A stretch of DNA of 64,000 nt, taken from positions 1 through 64,000 of the forward strand of contig NZ_JAFBCZ010000001.1 of assembly GCF_016907925.1 (NCBI RefSeq). The letters are read 5' to 3'. The number at the start of each line of letters is the position of its first letter. The first letter of the stretch is position 1. The DNA is from Herpetosiphon giganteus. GTDB taxonomy: Bacteria; Chloroflexota; Chloroflexia; Chloroflexales; Herpetosiphonaceae. The notes beneath the pieces are model-generated. The model did no database searches, was not told where the DNA came from, and saw only the letters and a program-made list of their open reading frames with translations. This document shows positions 26,049 through 34,872 of the stretch, one piece after another. Both the position numbers and the translations under genes were made by a program.

Positions 26049-26999
26049 ATGGAAAAGCAAAAAGTAACCGTGATTGGTTCGGGGCCAGCAGGGTTGACGG
26101 CGGCGCTGTATGCTGCGCGGGCCAATTTAACCCCGTTGGTTATTCGCGGGATTCAGCCTGGCGGCTTGATTGCCACCACCAGCGAAGTTGAAAATTATCC
26201 TGGCTTCCCCGATGCGATTAATGGTTTTGATTTAGCCGATAAAATGGAAAAACAAGCAGCCCGTTTTGGCACCCACTTTTTAGATGGAATTGTCGAAAAA
26301 GTTGAGTTGGGCGAACGGCCTTTCAAGCTGCATATTGATAACGGCACGATTGTCGAAACCGAAACCTTGATTATTTCAACTGGCGCTTCGCCACGCAAAT
26401 TGGGCGTGCCAGGCGAATTAGAATTGGCCAATCGCGGCGTTTCCTATTGTGCTGTGTGCGATGGCTTCTTCTTCCGCGATAAAACCTTGGTCGTGGTTGG
26501 CGGCGGCAATAGCGCCTTGGATGAAAGTTTGTTCTTGACCCGCTATGCCAAAGAAGTGCACGTGATCCATCGCCGCGACCAATTGCGCGCCGACCCAGTG
26601 CTGATCGAACGCGCCCAAAATAACCCAAAGATCAAGTTTATTTGGGATACCGTGGTAACCAAGATTGAAGGCACAGTTAAGGTTGAAGGCGTAGGCCTGC
26701 AAAATGTCAAAACTGGCGAGGAATCAACCTTTGCCGCCGATGGCGTGTTCCCATACATTGGGCATATTCCCAACACTTGGTTGTTCAAAGATCAAATCGA
26801 TTTGGATGAAAACGGCTACATAGTTAGCCCAGGCCGTGCTCGCACCAACATTCCTGGGGTATTCGTGGCTGGCGATGTCGAAGATCATGTCTATCGCCAA
26901 GCAATCACCGCCGCTGGCAGTGGCTGTATGGCCGCCATGGAAGCTTCGTGGTTCTTGGATCAAATCGAGCACGAACAAACCAGCTTGGCGCAGTGGTAA
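26049..26999 (+). CDS. trxB: Thioredoxin reductase
   Basis: A 316-residue flavoprotein that reduces thioredoxin with NADPH. FAD-binding motif GSGPAGLTAA (10-19), redox CAVC at Cys134/Cys137, NADPH-binding GGGNSALDE, and a C-terminal FAD motif (GVFVAGDVED). The length is typical of low-molecular-weight bacterial TrxB. The start is ATG 26049, with AAAGGAG upstream, rather than the longer in-frame extension. Confidence 0.95.
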   Translation: MEKQKVTVIGSGPAGLTAALYAARANLTPLVIRGIQPGGLIATTSEVENYPGFPDAINGFDLADKMEKQAARFGTHFLDGIVEKVELGERPFKLHIDNGTIVETETLIISTGASPRKLGVPGELELANRGVSYCAVCDGFFFRDKTLVVVGGGNSALDESLFLTRYAKEVHVIHRRDQLRADPVLIERAQNNPKIKFIWDTVVTKIEGTVKVEGVGLQNVKTGEESTFAADGVFPYIGHIPNTWLFKDQIDLDENGYIVSPGRARTNIPGVFVAGDVEDHVYRQAITAAGSGCMAAMEASWFLDQIEHEQTSLAQW

Positions 27000-27352
27000 A
27001 ACTGGGGGCTGGGGATCGGTTGTTGGGGGTCGGGGAATTAACTATTCCTCGGCCCTCGTTTTGTTTTTAGTTCCCTCACCCCCCAGCCCCTCCTTTCAAG
27101 GGTCGGTTTTGAGCGATTGGTCGGCGGTGGAGCGTTCCCTCACCCCCAGCCCCCTCTCCCACTGAACGCGGGCGAGGGGGAGCACCTGTTTTTACTAACG
27201 AATTGTGCAAGAATCACAGAGTTAAAGTTCCTTTCCCACGCCACTGGCGAGGGGGAGCAGCCGTTGTTAACCAAGGAATTGGGAGAGAACCACGCTGTTA
27301 AAGCCCCTCGCCCGCGCCACGGGAGAGGGGTTGGGGTGAGGGAACATACCTT
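27000..27352. repeat. GC-rich CCCTCACCCC repeat cluster
   Basis: No gene. After GGGGATCGG-type words, a partial unit (about 27073-27110) precedes a composite element at 27135-27344 bounded by inverted ends TTCCCTCACCCC (27135-27146) and GGGGTGAGGGAA (27333-27344). Internally, CTCTCCCACTGAACGCGGGCG and related palindromes repeat about three times, separated by GTTAAAG-containing spacers. Confidence 0.82.
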
Positions 27353-27380
27353 TGCGTGAATCGCTTAAGCCTGTTAGGAT
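27352..27380 (+). promoter_or_regulatory. Probable promoter of the ALDH16-like gene
   Basis: TTGCGT (27352-27357), 17 bases, TAGGAT (27375-27380), 40 bases before the start. Moderate match. Confidence 0.45.
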
Positions 27381-27419
27381 GGCACAAAACGACTGAATAA
27401 CACACACGAGGACTCGACG

Positions 27420-29801
27420 ATGAGCACATTGCTGGAGATTTACGAAACAATGAGCTATGGCCCCGCCCCAGAAGCAGCTGCTCCTGCCCACGAGTGGCTA
27501 GATGCCCATAGCCGTCGTTTCGGGCTATATATTAATGGTACATGGACTGAAGCAGCCAACGAGCGCTTGTTTGATTCGATCAATCCTGCTAATCGCAGTG
27601 TATTGGCGCAAGTGACCCAAGCCAGCAGCGATGAAGTTAATGCTGCTGTGGCTGCTGCCAAGGCGGCTTTTCCTGCATGGTCGCAAACCAGCGGCCATGT
27701 GCGCGCACGCTATTTGTATGCCTTGGCACGCCAAATTCAAAAGCATTCGCGACGTTTTGCGGTGCTCGAAACCCTCGATAATGGCAAGCCAATTCGCGAA
27801 ACCCGCGACATTGATATTCCGCTGGTTGCCCGCCATTTCTATTATCACGCTGGCTGGGCGCAGTTGCAAGAGAGCGATTTGGCAGGCTACGAGCCGCTGG
27901 GCGTGGTTGGCCAAATTATTCCGTGGAACTTCCCATTGTTGATGTTGGCTTGGAAGATTGCTCCAGCCTTGGCTATGGGCAACACGGTGGTCTTGAAGCC
28001 CGCCGAATGGACATCATTAACCGCCTTGGCGTTTGCCGAAATTTGCCATGAAATTGGCTTGCCCAAGGGCGTGGTCAACATCGTCACTGGCGATGGCAAA
28101 GTTGGCGAGCAAATCGTCAAGCATCCTGATATTGCCAAAATTGCCTTTACTGGCTCAACCGAGGTTGGCAAAATTATCCGCAGCGCCACCGCTGGCACTG
28201 GCAAAAAGCTTTCGTTGGAACTGGGCGGCAAATCGCCGTTTATCGTGTATGACACCGCCGACCTCGATAGCGTGGTCGAAGGCGTGGTCGATGCGATTTG
28301 GTTCAATCAAGGCCAAGTCTGTTGCGCTGGCTCACGCTTGTTGGTGCAAGAAAACATCGCCGATAAGCTGATTGGCAAGTTGCGCACTCGCATGGAGCAA
28401 TTGCGCATCGGCGATCCCTTGGATAAAGCGATTGATATTGGGGCGATTGTTGCGCCAGCCCAATTGCAAAAAATTGAGCAACTGGTGGCCGAAGGCGAGC
28501 AAGAAGGCTCGGTCAAATGGCAACCATCGTGGGCCTGCCCAACTGATGGCTATTTCTACCCGCCAACCTTGTTCACCAACGTTGCGCCTGCCTCAACCTT
28601 GGCCCAAGTCGAAATTTTCGGGCCAGTCTTGGTTATGATGACCTTTCGCACACCAGATGAAGCCATTGCCATCGCCAACAACACCCGTTTTGGCTTGGCC
28701 GCCAGCATTTGGAGCGAAGATATTAACGTCGCGCTCCACGCCGCAGCGCGGGTCAAAGCAGGCGTAGTCTGGATCAACAGCACCAACTTATTTGATGCAG
28801 CAGCAGGCTTCGGCGGCTATCGCGAAAGTGGCTATGGTCGCGAAGGTGGCAAAGAAGGCTTATACGAATACCTCAAAAAATCCGAGGTCAAAAAGCTCAA
28901 AACTAAGGCCAGCCCTGCCACAGCATCAGTTGCAACTCCAGTCAGCAATGGCATGCCAGCGCTTGATCGCACGCCAAAAATCTATATTGGTGGCAAGCAA
29001 GCCCGCCCCGATTCAGGCTATAGCCGCATCGTGGTTGGCAGCAACGGCGAAACGCTGGGCGAAGTTGGCGATGGCAGCCGCAAAGATATTCGCAATGCGG
29101 TCGAAGTGGCCCGTAGCGCCGCCAACACATGGTCGGCAGCAACCGCCTACAATCGCGCGCAAGTGCTCTATTTCTTGGCTGAAAACCTTGGCGCACGTGC
29201 CAGCGAATTTGCCCAACGCATTCGCCAGCAAACAGGCCGCAACGATACCGATCTCGAAGTTGAAACATCAATCGAGCGCTTATTTACCTACGCTGCGTGG
29301 GCCGATAAATATGATGGCGCGGTGCATGCCACGCCAGTGCGCAACGCAACTCTCGCCATGGTCGAGCCAATCGGCGTGCTTGGCTTGGTTTGTCCAAGCG
29401 ACTACCCATTGTTGGGCCTGATTTCGCTGCTTGCGCCAGCCATCGCCTTGGGCAATAGCGCGATCATCATTCCATCTGCCGAACACCCGCTTTCAGCCAC
29501 CGATTTGTATCAAGTGCTGGATACCAGCGATCTGCCTGCTGGCGTGGTCAACATCATCACTGGCGACCGCGATAGCTTGGCCAAAGTGCTGGCCGAGCAC
29601 AACGACGTTGATGGATTGTGGTATTGGGGCAGTGCTGAGGGCAGCGCCTTGGTTGAGCGCAGTTCAATTGGCAACCTCAAACAAACGTGGGTCAACTACG
29701 GCGAAAGCCGCGATTGGCTCGATCGCCGAGTTGGCGAGGGCGAAGAATTTTTGCGCCACGCTAGCCAAATCAAAAATATCTGGGTTCCCTACGGCGCATA
29801 A
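27420..29801 (+). CDS. Two-domain aldehyde dehydrogenase, ALDH16-like
   Basis: A 793-residue protein with two ALDH-fold regions. Domain 1 (about 30-510) is complete: IPWNFP (167-172), NAD-binding FTGSTEVG (243-250), general base Glu267 in LELGGKSP, and catalytic Cys301 in FNQGQVCCAGSR. Domain 2 (about 525-793) keeps the N-terminal and coenzyme-like part (GSNGETLGEVGDGSRKD, CPSDYPLLG, AGVVNIITGD) but has no catalytic Cys segment and ends at WVPYGA. This architecture matches the ALDH16 family, in which the second domain is usually non-catalytic. It oxidises an unknown aldehyde with NAD(P)+. Confidence 0.9.
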   Translation: MSTLLEIYETMSYGPAPEAAAPAHEWLDAHSRRFGLYINGTWTEAANERLFDSINPANRSVLAQVTQASSDEVNAAVAAAKAAFPAWSQTSGHVRARYLYALARQIQKHSRRFAVLETLDNGKPIRETRDIDIPLVARHFYYHAGWAQLQESDLAGYEPLGVVGQIIPWNFPLLMLAWKIAPALAMGNTVVLKPAEWTSLTALAFAEICHEIGLPKGVVNIVTGDGKVGEQIVKHPDIAKIAFTGSTEVGKIIRSATAGTGKKLSLELGGKSPFIVYDTADLDSVVEGVVDAIWFNQGQVCCAGSRLLVQENIADKLIGKLRTRMEQLRIGDPLDKAIDIGAIVAPAQLQKIEQLVAEGEQEGSVKWQPSWACPTDGYFYPPTLFTNVAPASTLAQVEIFGPVLVMMTFRTPDEAIAIANNTRFGLAASIWSEDINVALHAAARVKAGVVWINSTNLFDAAAGFGGYRESGYGREGGKEGLYEYLKKSEVKKLKTKASPATASVATPVSNGMPALDRTPKIYIGGKQARPDSGYSRIVVGSNGETLGEVGDGSRKDIRNAVEVARSAANTWSAATAYNRAQVLYFLAENLGARASEFAQRIRQQTGRNDTDLEVETSIERLFTYAAWADKYDGAVHATPVRNATLAMVEPIGVLGLVCPSDYPLLGLISLLAPAIALGNSAIIIPSAEHPLSATDLYQVLDTSDLPAGVVNIITGDRDSLAKVLAEHNDVDGLWYWGSAEGSALVERSSIGNLKQTWVNYGESRDWLDRRVGEGEEFLRHASQIKNIWVPYGA

Positions 29802-29819
29802 TCGCCGAATTGAACCAAG

Positions 29820-29861
29820 CAAGCCCGACTCCAATCAAGGAATCGGGCTTGTTCGTTTTAG
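29820..29861 (+). terminator. Intrinsic terminator
   Basis: A 13-bp stem (29820-29832 / 29839-29851, one mismatch) with loop AATCAA, then TTCGTTTTA. It ends the ALDH16-like gene and lies against the convergent lipoprotein gene. Confidence 0.85.
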
Positions 29862-30283
29862 TTTGGAATAATCTCGCTGGCAAACCAATATGGGCCGCTA
29901 CACGCATTATTGAGTGGAGCCGCTAAATGCGTGAAAAATTCTGGCTGAACTTCGCCACCGCCAAGCCGTACCTCTGAACCAACAACCACCTGCTGAGCGG
30001 TTTGGAGGTCGCTGATCGTCGTTTTTTCAAGCAGAAATTGATCATTCCAAATAATTAAATAGCTTGTTTGACTATTAGCAGGTTCGAGGCGCAGGCAATT
30101 ACCACGAATAATCAGTTCGCCGCTGGCAATGGCTTGCGGTACTTGTCCAATACTTTTAGGCCGTACTTGGGGGAATACCAGCCCAACGGTTGGTTGGCTG
30201 GTCGGGTTTGAGGCAGCGCAACCACTAATGATCAGAAATAACAAGATTATTTGGATAACAATACTTCTTAAGCGCAGCAACAT
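29858..30283 (-). CDS. Small putative lipoprotein
   Basis: A 141-residue protein with a hydrophobic leader and lipobox ISGC (Cys22), so probably a membrane-anchored lipoprotein. The mature part is beta-rich with one Cys pair (about 67 and 132). It was not recognised. A very strong ribosome site (AGGAGGAGGG) lies 7 bases before ATG 30283. It is a single gene, divergent from the 2H phosphoesterase gene. Confidence 0.7.
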   Translation of the reverse strand: MLLRLRSIVIQIILLFLIISGCAASNPTSQPTVGLVFPQVRPKSIGQVPQAIASGELIIRGNCLRLEPANSQTSYLIIWNDQFLLEKTTISDLQTAQQVVVGSEVRLGGGEVQPEFFTHLAAPLNNACSGPYWFASEIIPN

Positions 30284-30447
30284 TTTTAAGCCCTCCTCCT
30301 AAGCTAAGCATCTAAACTTGGGCATAAACTACTGAACATGACGTATACTTCAGCACCATAGTAGCGCTCTATTCATTCTGTTCACAATGATATACTCATC
30401 TAGTCTGAGAGAATCCGTATAGTATAGGCAGCAAACTAGGTAAAGCC

Positions 30448-31023
30448 ATGACCAATTCTCCAACAACAGTTTTTCTTACCCTTTATTTTAATCCAGCAAC
30501 TGAGCAAGCCATTAATCGCCTGTGGCATGGGCTTGCAGATGCTGGAATTTCGCTACCAGGGATTCATGGCCATCGCCCGCATATCACGCTAGCGGCCTAT
30601 GACACCACTGATTGGACAACCTATCAGCAATTGCTAGGGAAATTCACCCAATCACAGCAGGCGTTTCCTATCCGGTTGCATGCTTTGGGTATCTTTCCAG
30701 AGACGGGAGTTGTCTTCCTTGTGCCACGAGTAACTACACCACTGCTCACACTCCATAGCGCGCTCCTCACGGCATGCGCAGCGCTCGGCAGTGCGCCACT
30801 CAAATATGCACATCATTTGGGCGAGAACGCTTGGATGCCGCATTGTACCCTTGCACGAGGGCAAACACCAACCCAGGTTCTATCGATCGTCGAGACGTGC
30901 GCTCAACACTGGCAAGCGATTGATGGCATGATTGAAGGTATCGGAATCCTCATTCCGCCTGCGGTGATCGATGTTGCCCAGTACCCATTTACGGCTGCTC
31001 CATCAAGCCACGACAACAGCTAG
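30448..31023 (+). CDS. 2H phosphoesterase (2'-5' RNA ligase family)
   Basis: A 191-residue protein with the two HxT catalytic motifs that define the 2H superfamily: His45-Ile-Thr47 in HRPHITLAAY and His132-Cys-Thr134 in MPHCTLARG. Members hydrolyse 2'-5' or cyclic phosphodiester bonds in RNA or nucleotides (ThpR, YjcG-like). The true substrate cannot be inferred. AGGTAAAG precedes the start. It forms a single-gene unit. Confidence 0.82.
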   Translation: MTNSPTTVFLTLYFNPATEQAINRLWHGLADAGISLPGIHGHRPHITLAAYDTTDWTTYQQLLGKFTQSQQAFPIRLHALGIFPETGVVFLVPRVTTPLLTLHSALLTACAALGSAPLKYAHHLGENAWMPHCTLARGQTPTQVLSIVETCAQHWQAIDGMIEGIGILIPPAVIDVAQYPFTAAPSSHDNS

Positions 31024-31113
31024 GCTGACATTGATCCAGCTCCTAAGCATCCTTGCGCTTCTATTTCTAGAATAGTAGCTCAACGCCTATTAAATATAAC
31101 GATCATTACAGAT

Positions 31114-31142
31114 TTGACATTTCAACAAAATCCTTATATATT
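31114..31142 (+). promoter_or_regulatory. Consensus-like promoter of the TrxR-like gene
   Basis: TTGACA (31114-31119), 17 bases, TATATT (31137-31142). The start codon is 31 bases downstream of the -10. Confidence 0.75.
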
Positions 31143-31159
31143 GATATTAAGTATCAATA
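31139..31159. promoter_or_regulatory. Palindromic operator candidate
   Basis: Perfect inverted repeat TATTGATA (31139-31146) - TTAAG - TATCAATA (31152-31159). It overlaps the -10 and likely transcription start, so a dimeric repressor bound here would block initiation. No regulator gene is adjacent. Confidence 0.6.
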
Positions 31160-31172
31160 AGGAGTTTTCGCA

Positions 31173-32090
31173 ATGCTTGATGTAATTATTGTTGGGGGCA
31201 GCGTCGCTGGCTTGAGTGCAGCCTTGGTGTTGGGTCGGGCGCGACGCACGGTAGTGATGCTCGATAGTCAGCAGCCGCGCAATGCCCAATCGCCTGGCGT
31301 GCATAATTTTCTTTCGCGGGATGGGATTTTGCCCGCTGAGTTACGCCAAATTGGCCGTGATCAGCTTAAGCCTTATCCAAGCGTGGAAGTGCGGTTTGCC
31401 ACTGCCGAGCATGCTCAAGCGATCGATGGTGGGTTTGTGGTGACGCTTGATGATGGCAGCGAATTACGCAGCCGCAAATTATTAATTGCCTCAGGTGTAA
31501 TCGATGAATTGCCGCTAATCGAAGGCATGGCCGAATTATGGGGATCAAGCGTGTTTCACTGCCCCTACTGCCACGGATGGGAAGTGCGCGATCAACCGTT
31601 GGCGGTCTTAGTATCCGATGCTGATCGCTTGTTTCACGTCGCAACCTTGCTGCAAAACTGGAGCAGCGATTTGGTGGTTTGTACCAATGGCGAGGCCCAA
31701 CTTAGCCCTGAACAACGCCAAATCTTGGCCAAACTCAACTTGCCAATTCGCGAAGATCGCTTGGTGGGCATTGAGCAAGCCAATGGCCAACTGACACATT
31801 TGATTTTCGACCAAGGCGAGCCATTAGCCCGCAGCGGCTTGTTGATTGGCGTGCCCCAACGCCAACGCAGCCAATTGCCAGCCCAATTAGGCTGCGAAGT
31901 TTCCGATAATCCGCAAATGCCAAACTTAATCAAAGTGCAAATGCTTGGCCAAACCAGCGTACCGGGCGTGTATGCTGCTGGCGATGCCACCGCAGGCATG
32001 CAACAAGCCATCAATGCCGCCGCTGGGGGAGCGATGGCAGGCGCTGGCATCAATCACGAATTGATTCAAGATTTGATTAAACAGCTTTAG
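31173..32090 (+). CDS. Thioredoxin-reductase-like FAD/NAD(P) oxidoreductase
   Basis: A 305-residue two-dinucleotide-binding flavoprotein with N-terminal GGSVAGLSAAL (FAD) and a redox pair CPYC at Cys130/Cys133 followed by HGWE; it ends with the FAD motif GVYAAGDAT. It is distinct from TrxB at 26049 and belongs to the group with CPYCHGWE, often linked to stress regulators. Partner substrate unknown. AAGGAG lies before ATG. It overlaps msrA by 14 bp tail to tail. Confidence 0.88.
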   Translation: MLDVIIVGGSVAGLSAALVLGRARRTVVMLDSQQPRNAQSPGVHNFLSRDGILPAELRQIGRDQLKPYPSVEVRFATAEHAQAIDGGFVVTLDDGSELRSRKLLIASGVIDELPLIEGMAELWGSSVFHCPYCHGWEVRDQPLAVLVSDADRLFHVATLLQNWSSDLVVCTNGEAQLSPEQRQILAKLNLPIREDRLVGIEQANGQLTHLIFDQGEPLARSGLLIGVPQRQRSQLPAQLGCEVSDNPQMPNLIKVQMLGQTSVPGVYAAGDATAGMQQAINAAAGGAMAGAGINHELIQDLIKQL

Positions 32091-32532
32091 CCCTGCGCTC
32101 GAAGCGCGTGCGCCATTTGCTGTAGCATTGTTGATGATACTCCTCGGCGGGGTAAAACGGCAGATCAATTAAGATTTCAATGCTGAGATCAGCCAGCCGC
32201 AGTTGCGCTAGCTTACTGGCCAGAGCTAGCTCCAACTGCGCAGCGGTACTGCAAATAATCAGCGGGCGATATTGCGGATCGGAATCGAGCGGCGGCTCCA
32301 GCATTGCCCAGAAGTGGTTCAATAGCGGTGCCAAACTGATGATCGTTGGATCAAATTGTAATTCGACGACCTCGGCATGGCCGGTCGTGCCAGCGCAAAC
32401 ATCCTCATAGCTTGGATGCTCAGTCCAGCCGCCAGCATAGCCCGCTTGAGTTTGGATGATGCCATTGATCGCACGAAACGCTTCTTCGACACCCCAAAAA
32501 CAGCCAGCCCCCACAATTATTCGCTCGTGCAT
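32077..32532 (-). CDS. msrA: Peptide-methionine (S)-S-oxide reductase
   Basis: A 151-residue MsrA that repairs methionine-S-sulfoxide using thioredoxin. Catalytic Cys11 lies in GCFWG. Start ATG 32532 is preferred (GGTGG upstream, catalytic motif near the N-terminus) over the in-frame start at 32574. It lies next to two thioredoxin-reductase-type genes, consistent with a redox repair neighbourhood. It is coupled with the DUF1697 gene just upstream (22-bp gap). Confidence 0.95.
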   Translation of the reverse strand: MHERIIVGAGCFWGVEEAFRAINGIIQTQAGYAGGWTEHPSYEDVCAGTTGHAEVVELQFDPTIISLAPLLNHFWAMLEPPLDSDPQYRPLIICSTAAQLELALASKLAQLRLADLSIEILIDLPFYPAEEYHQQCYSKWRTRFERRAKAV

Positions 32533-32554
32533 ATGCCCACCTTTGGCTTGATGT

Positions 32555-33100
32555 TTAGGCTTTTGTAAAGCCATATTTGGTGATCATAGCACGAATTGTG
32601 GTGATATTGCGGGCGGTTCCTGCTTGTTTGAGCGCCCGCTCTAATTTTGCGCCGCTAAATTTACTCTCGCCGACTTGTTTATGGCGCAGCCACCAGACAT
32701 GCCGCCCAGTAATGCGAAATGTATCCAATTCGTTTTGGTGTTTGGCTAAACGGGCTTGGGCCTCTGCATCAGGCTCGTGGCGCACAAAGGTCACATATAA
32801 CGCGGCTTTGGGGTCGATTTCGCTTGGTTCGAATGGGCAAGCCTGTTCAAGCTCGACCAACTCGCTGGCTGAGCGCAAAAATGTTTCGACCGCAAAGCCA
32901 AAGCGAGCCTCAAGCTGGCGATTAATCAAGGTTTCGGCCTCTGGATAGCTGATCGTTGGATCATCGAAAACCACATTGCCCGATTGAATGTAGGTCTGGA
33001 CATTCTCAAAACCTTGCGCAACCAACACCGCGCGCAAATCTTCCATCTTCACAAAATGGTTGGTAATGTTGATCGCGCGTAAAAATGCAATTGTCGTCAT
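32555..33100 (-). CDS. DUF1697 family protein
   Basis: A 181-residue protein with the DUF1697 pattern: FLRAINITNHFVKMEDLRAVL near the N-terminus, TYIQSGNVVFD, and SAxELERAL...ARNITTIRAM near the end. The family has no established function that I know of. Start ATG 33100 with GAGG 5 bases upstream; a frame from 33121 would add seven residues. An extended -10 (TGGTATACT, minus strand 33131-33139) precedes it. It is probably co-transcribed with msrA. Confidence 0.85.
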   Translation of the reverse strand: MTTIAFLRAINITNHFVKMEDLRAVLVAQGFENVQTYIQSGNVVFDDPTISYPEAETLINRQLEARFGFAVETFLRSASELVELEQACPFEPSEIDPKAALYVTFVRHEPDAEAQARLAKHQNELDTFRITGRHVWWLRHKQVGESKFSGAKLERALKQAGTARNITTIRAMITKYGFTKA

Positions 33101-33149
33101 TATCGCCTCGCTTTTTAGCAAATATGTACGAGTATACCAGAGAGCGCGA

Positions 33150-33520
33150 TTTTAACGCAGCGGCGCAGAGTTTTTTTAACCACGAAGTGCACGAAGAACA
33201 CAAAGGACGGAAACCACGAAGAACGCGAAGGCCGCGAAGGTTAAGTTTTTCGCCACAGATTGGCACAGATTTTTTTGATTCTTTTTCCACTAACCCATAG
33301 CCCATAGCCTCCAGCCGATAGCCTCATCTCTGATTATGCTTCCCATAGCCCATAGCCTACAGCCGATACCCTCATCCCTCTGCGCCTCTGCGTTAAAAAT
33401 CCGATCCCCGACCTCTAGCCCCTGATCCCCAGCACCTCATCCCTCATCCTTCATCCTTTCGCAATGTTCTATGCTCTCTGTTCTTCATCCCTCATCCTTC
33501 ATAATTCATCCTTTTCACAG
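33150..33520. repeat. Mosaic repeat region upstream of the BTAD regulator
   Basis: CGCAGCGGCGCAGAG pair (33156-33170), CACGAAG-type 9-mers (about 33180-33240), a CACAGATTGG pair, CCCATAG heptamers (about 33293-33355), CCCTGATC heptamers and CATCCYT/TTCATCC heptamers (about 33436-33515). No gene. Confidence 0.85.
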
Positions 33521-33533
33521 CTCTGCTATAATA

Positions 33534-33542
33534 TTGTTTCAA
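33534..33542 (+). promoter_or_regulatory. Extended -10 promoter of the BTAD regulator
   Basis: TGCTATAAT, a perfect extended -10, 58 bases before the start. The -35 region lies in the heptamer tract and is poor. Confidence 0.65.
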
Positions 33543-33600
33543 TGCTTAAATAACCCCAACTGCTTCGACCAACCATCACCTCACTGCTGAGGAGTAGCGT

Positions 33601-34872
33601 ATGCAACAGGTAGTACGTGTTTTTCACCAACTCTTGCCCGATTTTGTTGACCATGTTTCTGCGCAAATTGTTGCGAACCATGTGCCTGTCTATGCCAGTT
33701 TGCCGCAGCAGCATGTCAAAATGGCGCTCTACAACGCGATTCATTCTATCGAGATTGATTTGGCCCAAGGCACAACCTCGGTCTATGCAGATTATTGGCG
33801 CAATGTGGCAGTGCAACGGGCGCAACAAGGCATTTCGCCAGTTCATAGCATGCTGGTGACGCACCTTTCGACCAATGTCATGACCCAATTTTTGAAACAA
33901 GCCTTGCAGCGTGAGCCAGAGGCCTTGGCTTGGTGGCTCGAACGCACCCACACCATCATCTCGCTTGGTATGTTGGTGATGACCGAAGCGCGGATTAATG
34001 CGCTGCAACAGCTTGGCCAAGTGGGCAGCGAGCCAGCTAGCAGCGGGATTATTATTCAGGAACAGCCAAACTTGATTTTGCCACCAAGCCATTGGCAAGC
34101 CCCGCATGTGTTGCATGTGCAGGCCTTTGGCCAACTGCGAGTATGGCGTGGCTCAAGTGAGATCATCAATTGGGGCCGCAAATCGGCAATTGCCTTGCTC
34201 GGTGTTTTAATTACCCAGCGTGGCCAATGGATACAGCGTGAGCAAATTTGCGAGCTGTTTTGGCCCGATTTAGCGCCGAGCCAAGCAGAAGCCCAATTTA
34301 AAGTGGCGCTGAATGCGCTGACCGCTGTATTGGAGCCAGAGCGCCCGACGCGTCAAGCCTCAAGCTATATTCAACGCCGCCATACTGCCTATCGCTTGGC
34401 CCTCGATACCGCGCCAATTCAGCTTGATCTGCTGCGTTTTGAGCAATTGCTGCAACGGGCAACTCACGCCAGCAATCAACCAGAGGCGATTAATTGCTAT
34501 CGCCAAGCGCTCAATCTGTATGCTGGCGATTTTTTGGGCGATTGTCTGTATAGCGATTGGGCGAATGGGCTGCGCGAGCAATTGCGGGCAAATTATGTGC
34601 AAGCTGCCTGCGATCTGGCCCACTTATTGCTGGCCGAACGGCAGCCAAACGAGGCTTTGGAATGGGCAGAGGCGGCGCTGCACGCTGATCCCTATCAAGA
34701 AACCGCCTATCAAGCCAGCTTTATGGCCTATGCCCAGCTTGGCAATCGCCAACAATTGCAACGCAGCTACCAGCGCTGCCAACAAACCTTGGAACACGAT
34801 TTGGGCTTAGCGCCGTTGGCTGCGACCAAAGCAGCCTATCAGCAAGCAGAACAAACGCTGCAACGAGTGTAA
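33601..34872 (+). CDS. BTAD/SARP-type transcriptional regulator with RsbRD-like N-terminus
   Basis: A 423-residue protein. Residues 1-140 are all-helical and resemble the RsbRD/RsbT-co-antagonist N-terminal sensor domain. An OmpR-type winged-helix DNA-binding domain (about 180-270, HVQAFGQLRVWRG...RKSAIALLGVLI...ICELFWPD) and a helical BTAD/TPR domain (about 280-420) follow, as in SARP activators. GAGGAG lies before the start. It stands directly before the transporter operon, and an 11-bp direct repeat overlaps its stop codon, which suggests it activates that operon. The signal is unknown. Confidence 0.85.
   Translation: MQQVVRVFHQLLPDFVDHVSAQIVANHVPVYASLPQQHVKMALYNAIHSIEIDLAQGTTSVYADYWRNVAVQRAQQGISPVHSMLVTHLSTNVMTQFLKQALQREPEALAWWLERTHTIISLGMLVMTEARINALQQLGQVGSEPASSGIIIQEQPNLILPPSHWQAPHVLHVQAFGQLRVWRGSSEIINWGRKSAIALLGVLITQRGQWIQREQICELFWPDLAPSQAEAQFKVALNALTAVLEPERPTRQASSYIQRRHTAYRLALDTAPIQLDLLRFEQLLQRATHASNQPEAINCYRQALNLYAGDFLGDCLYSDWANGLREQLRANYVQAACDLAHLLLAERQPNEALEWAEAALHADPYQETAYQASFMAYAQLGNRQQLQRSYQRCQQTLEHDLGLAPLAATKAAYQQAEQTLQRV

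Noticed and set aside
27420-29801. Frameshift or truncation in the second ALDH domain
   Set aside because: The frame is intact to a natural stop followed closely by a good terminator, and ALDH16-type proteins normally have a degenerate second domain.
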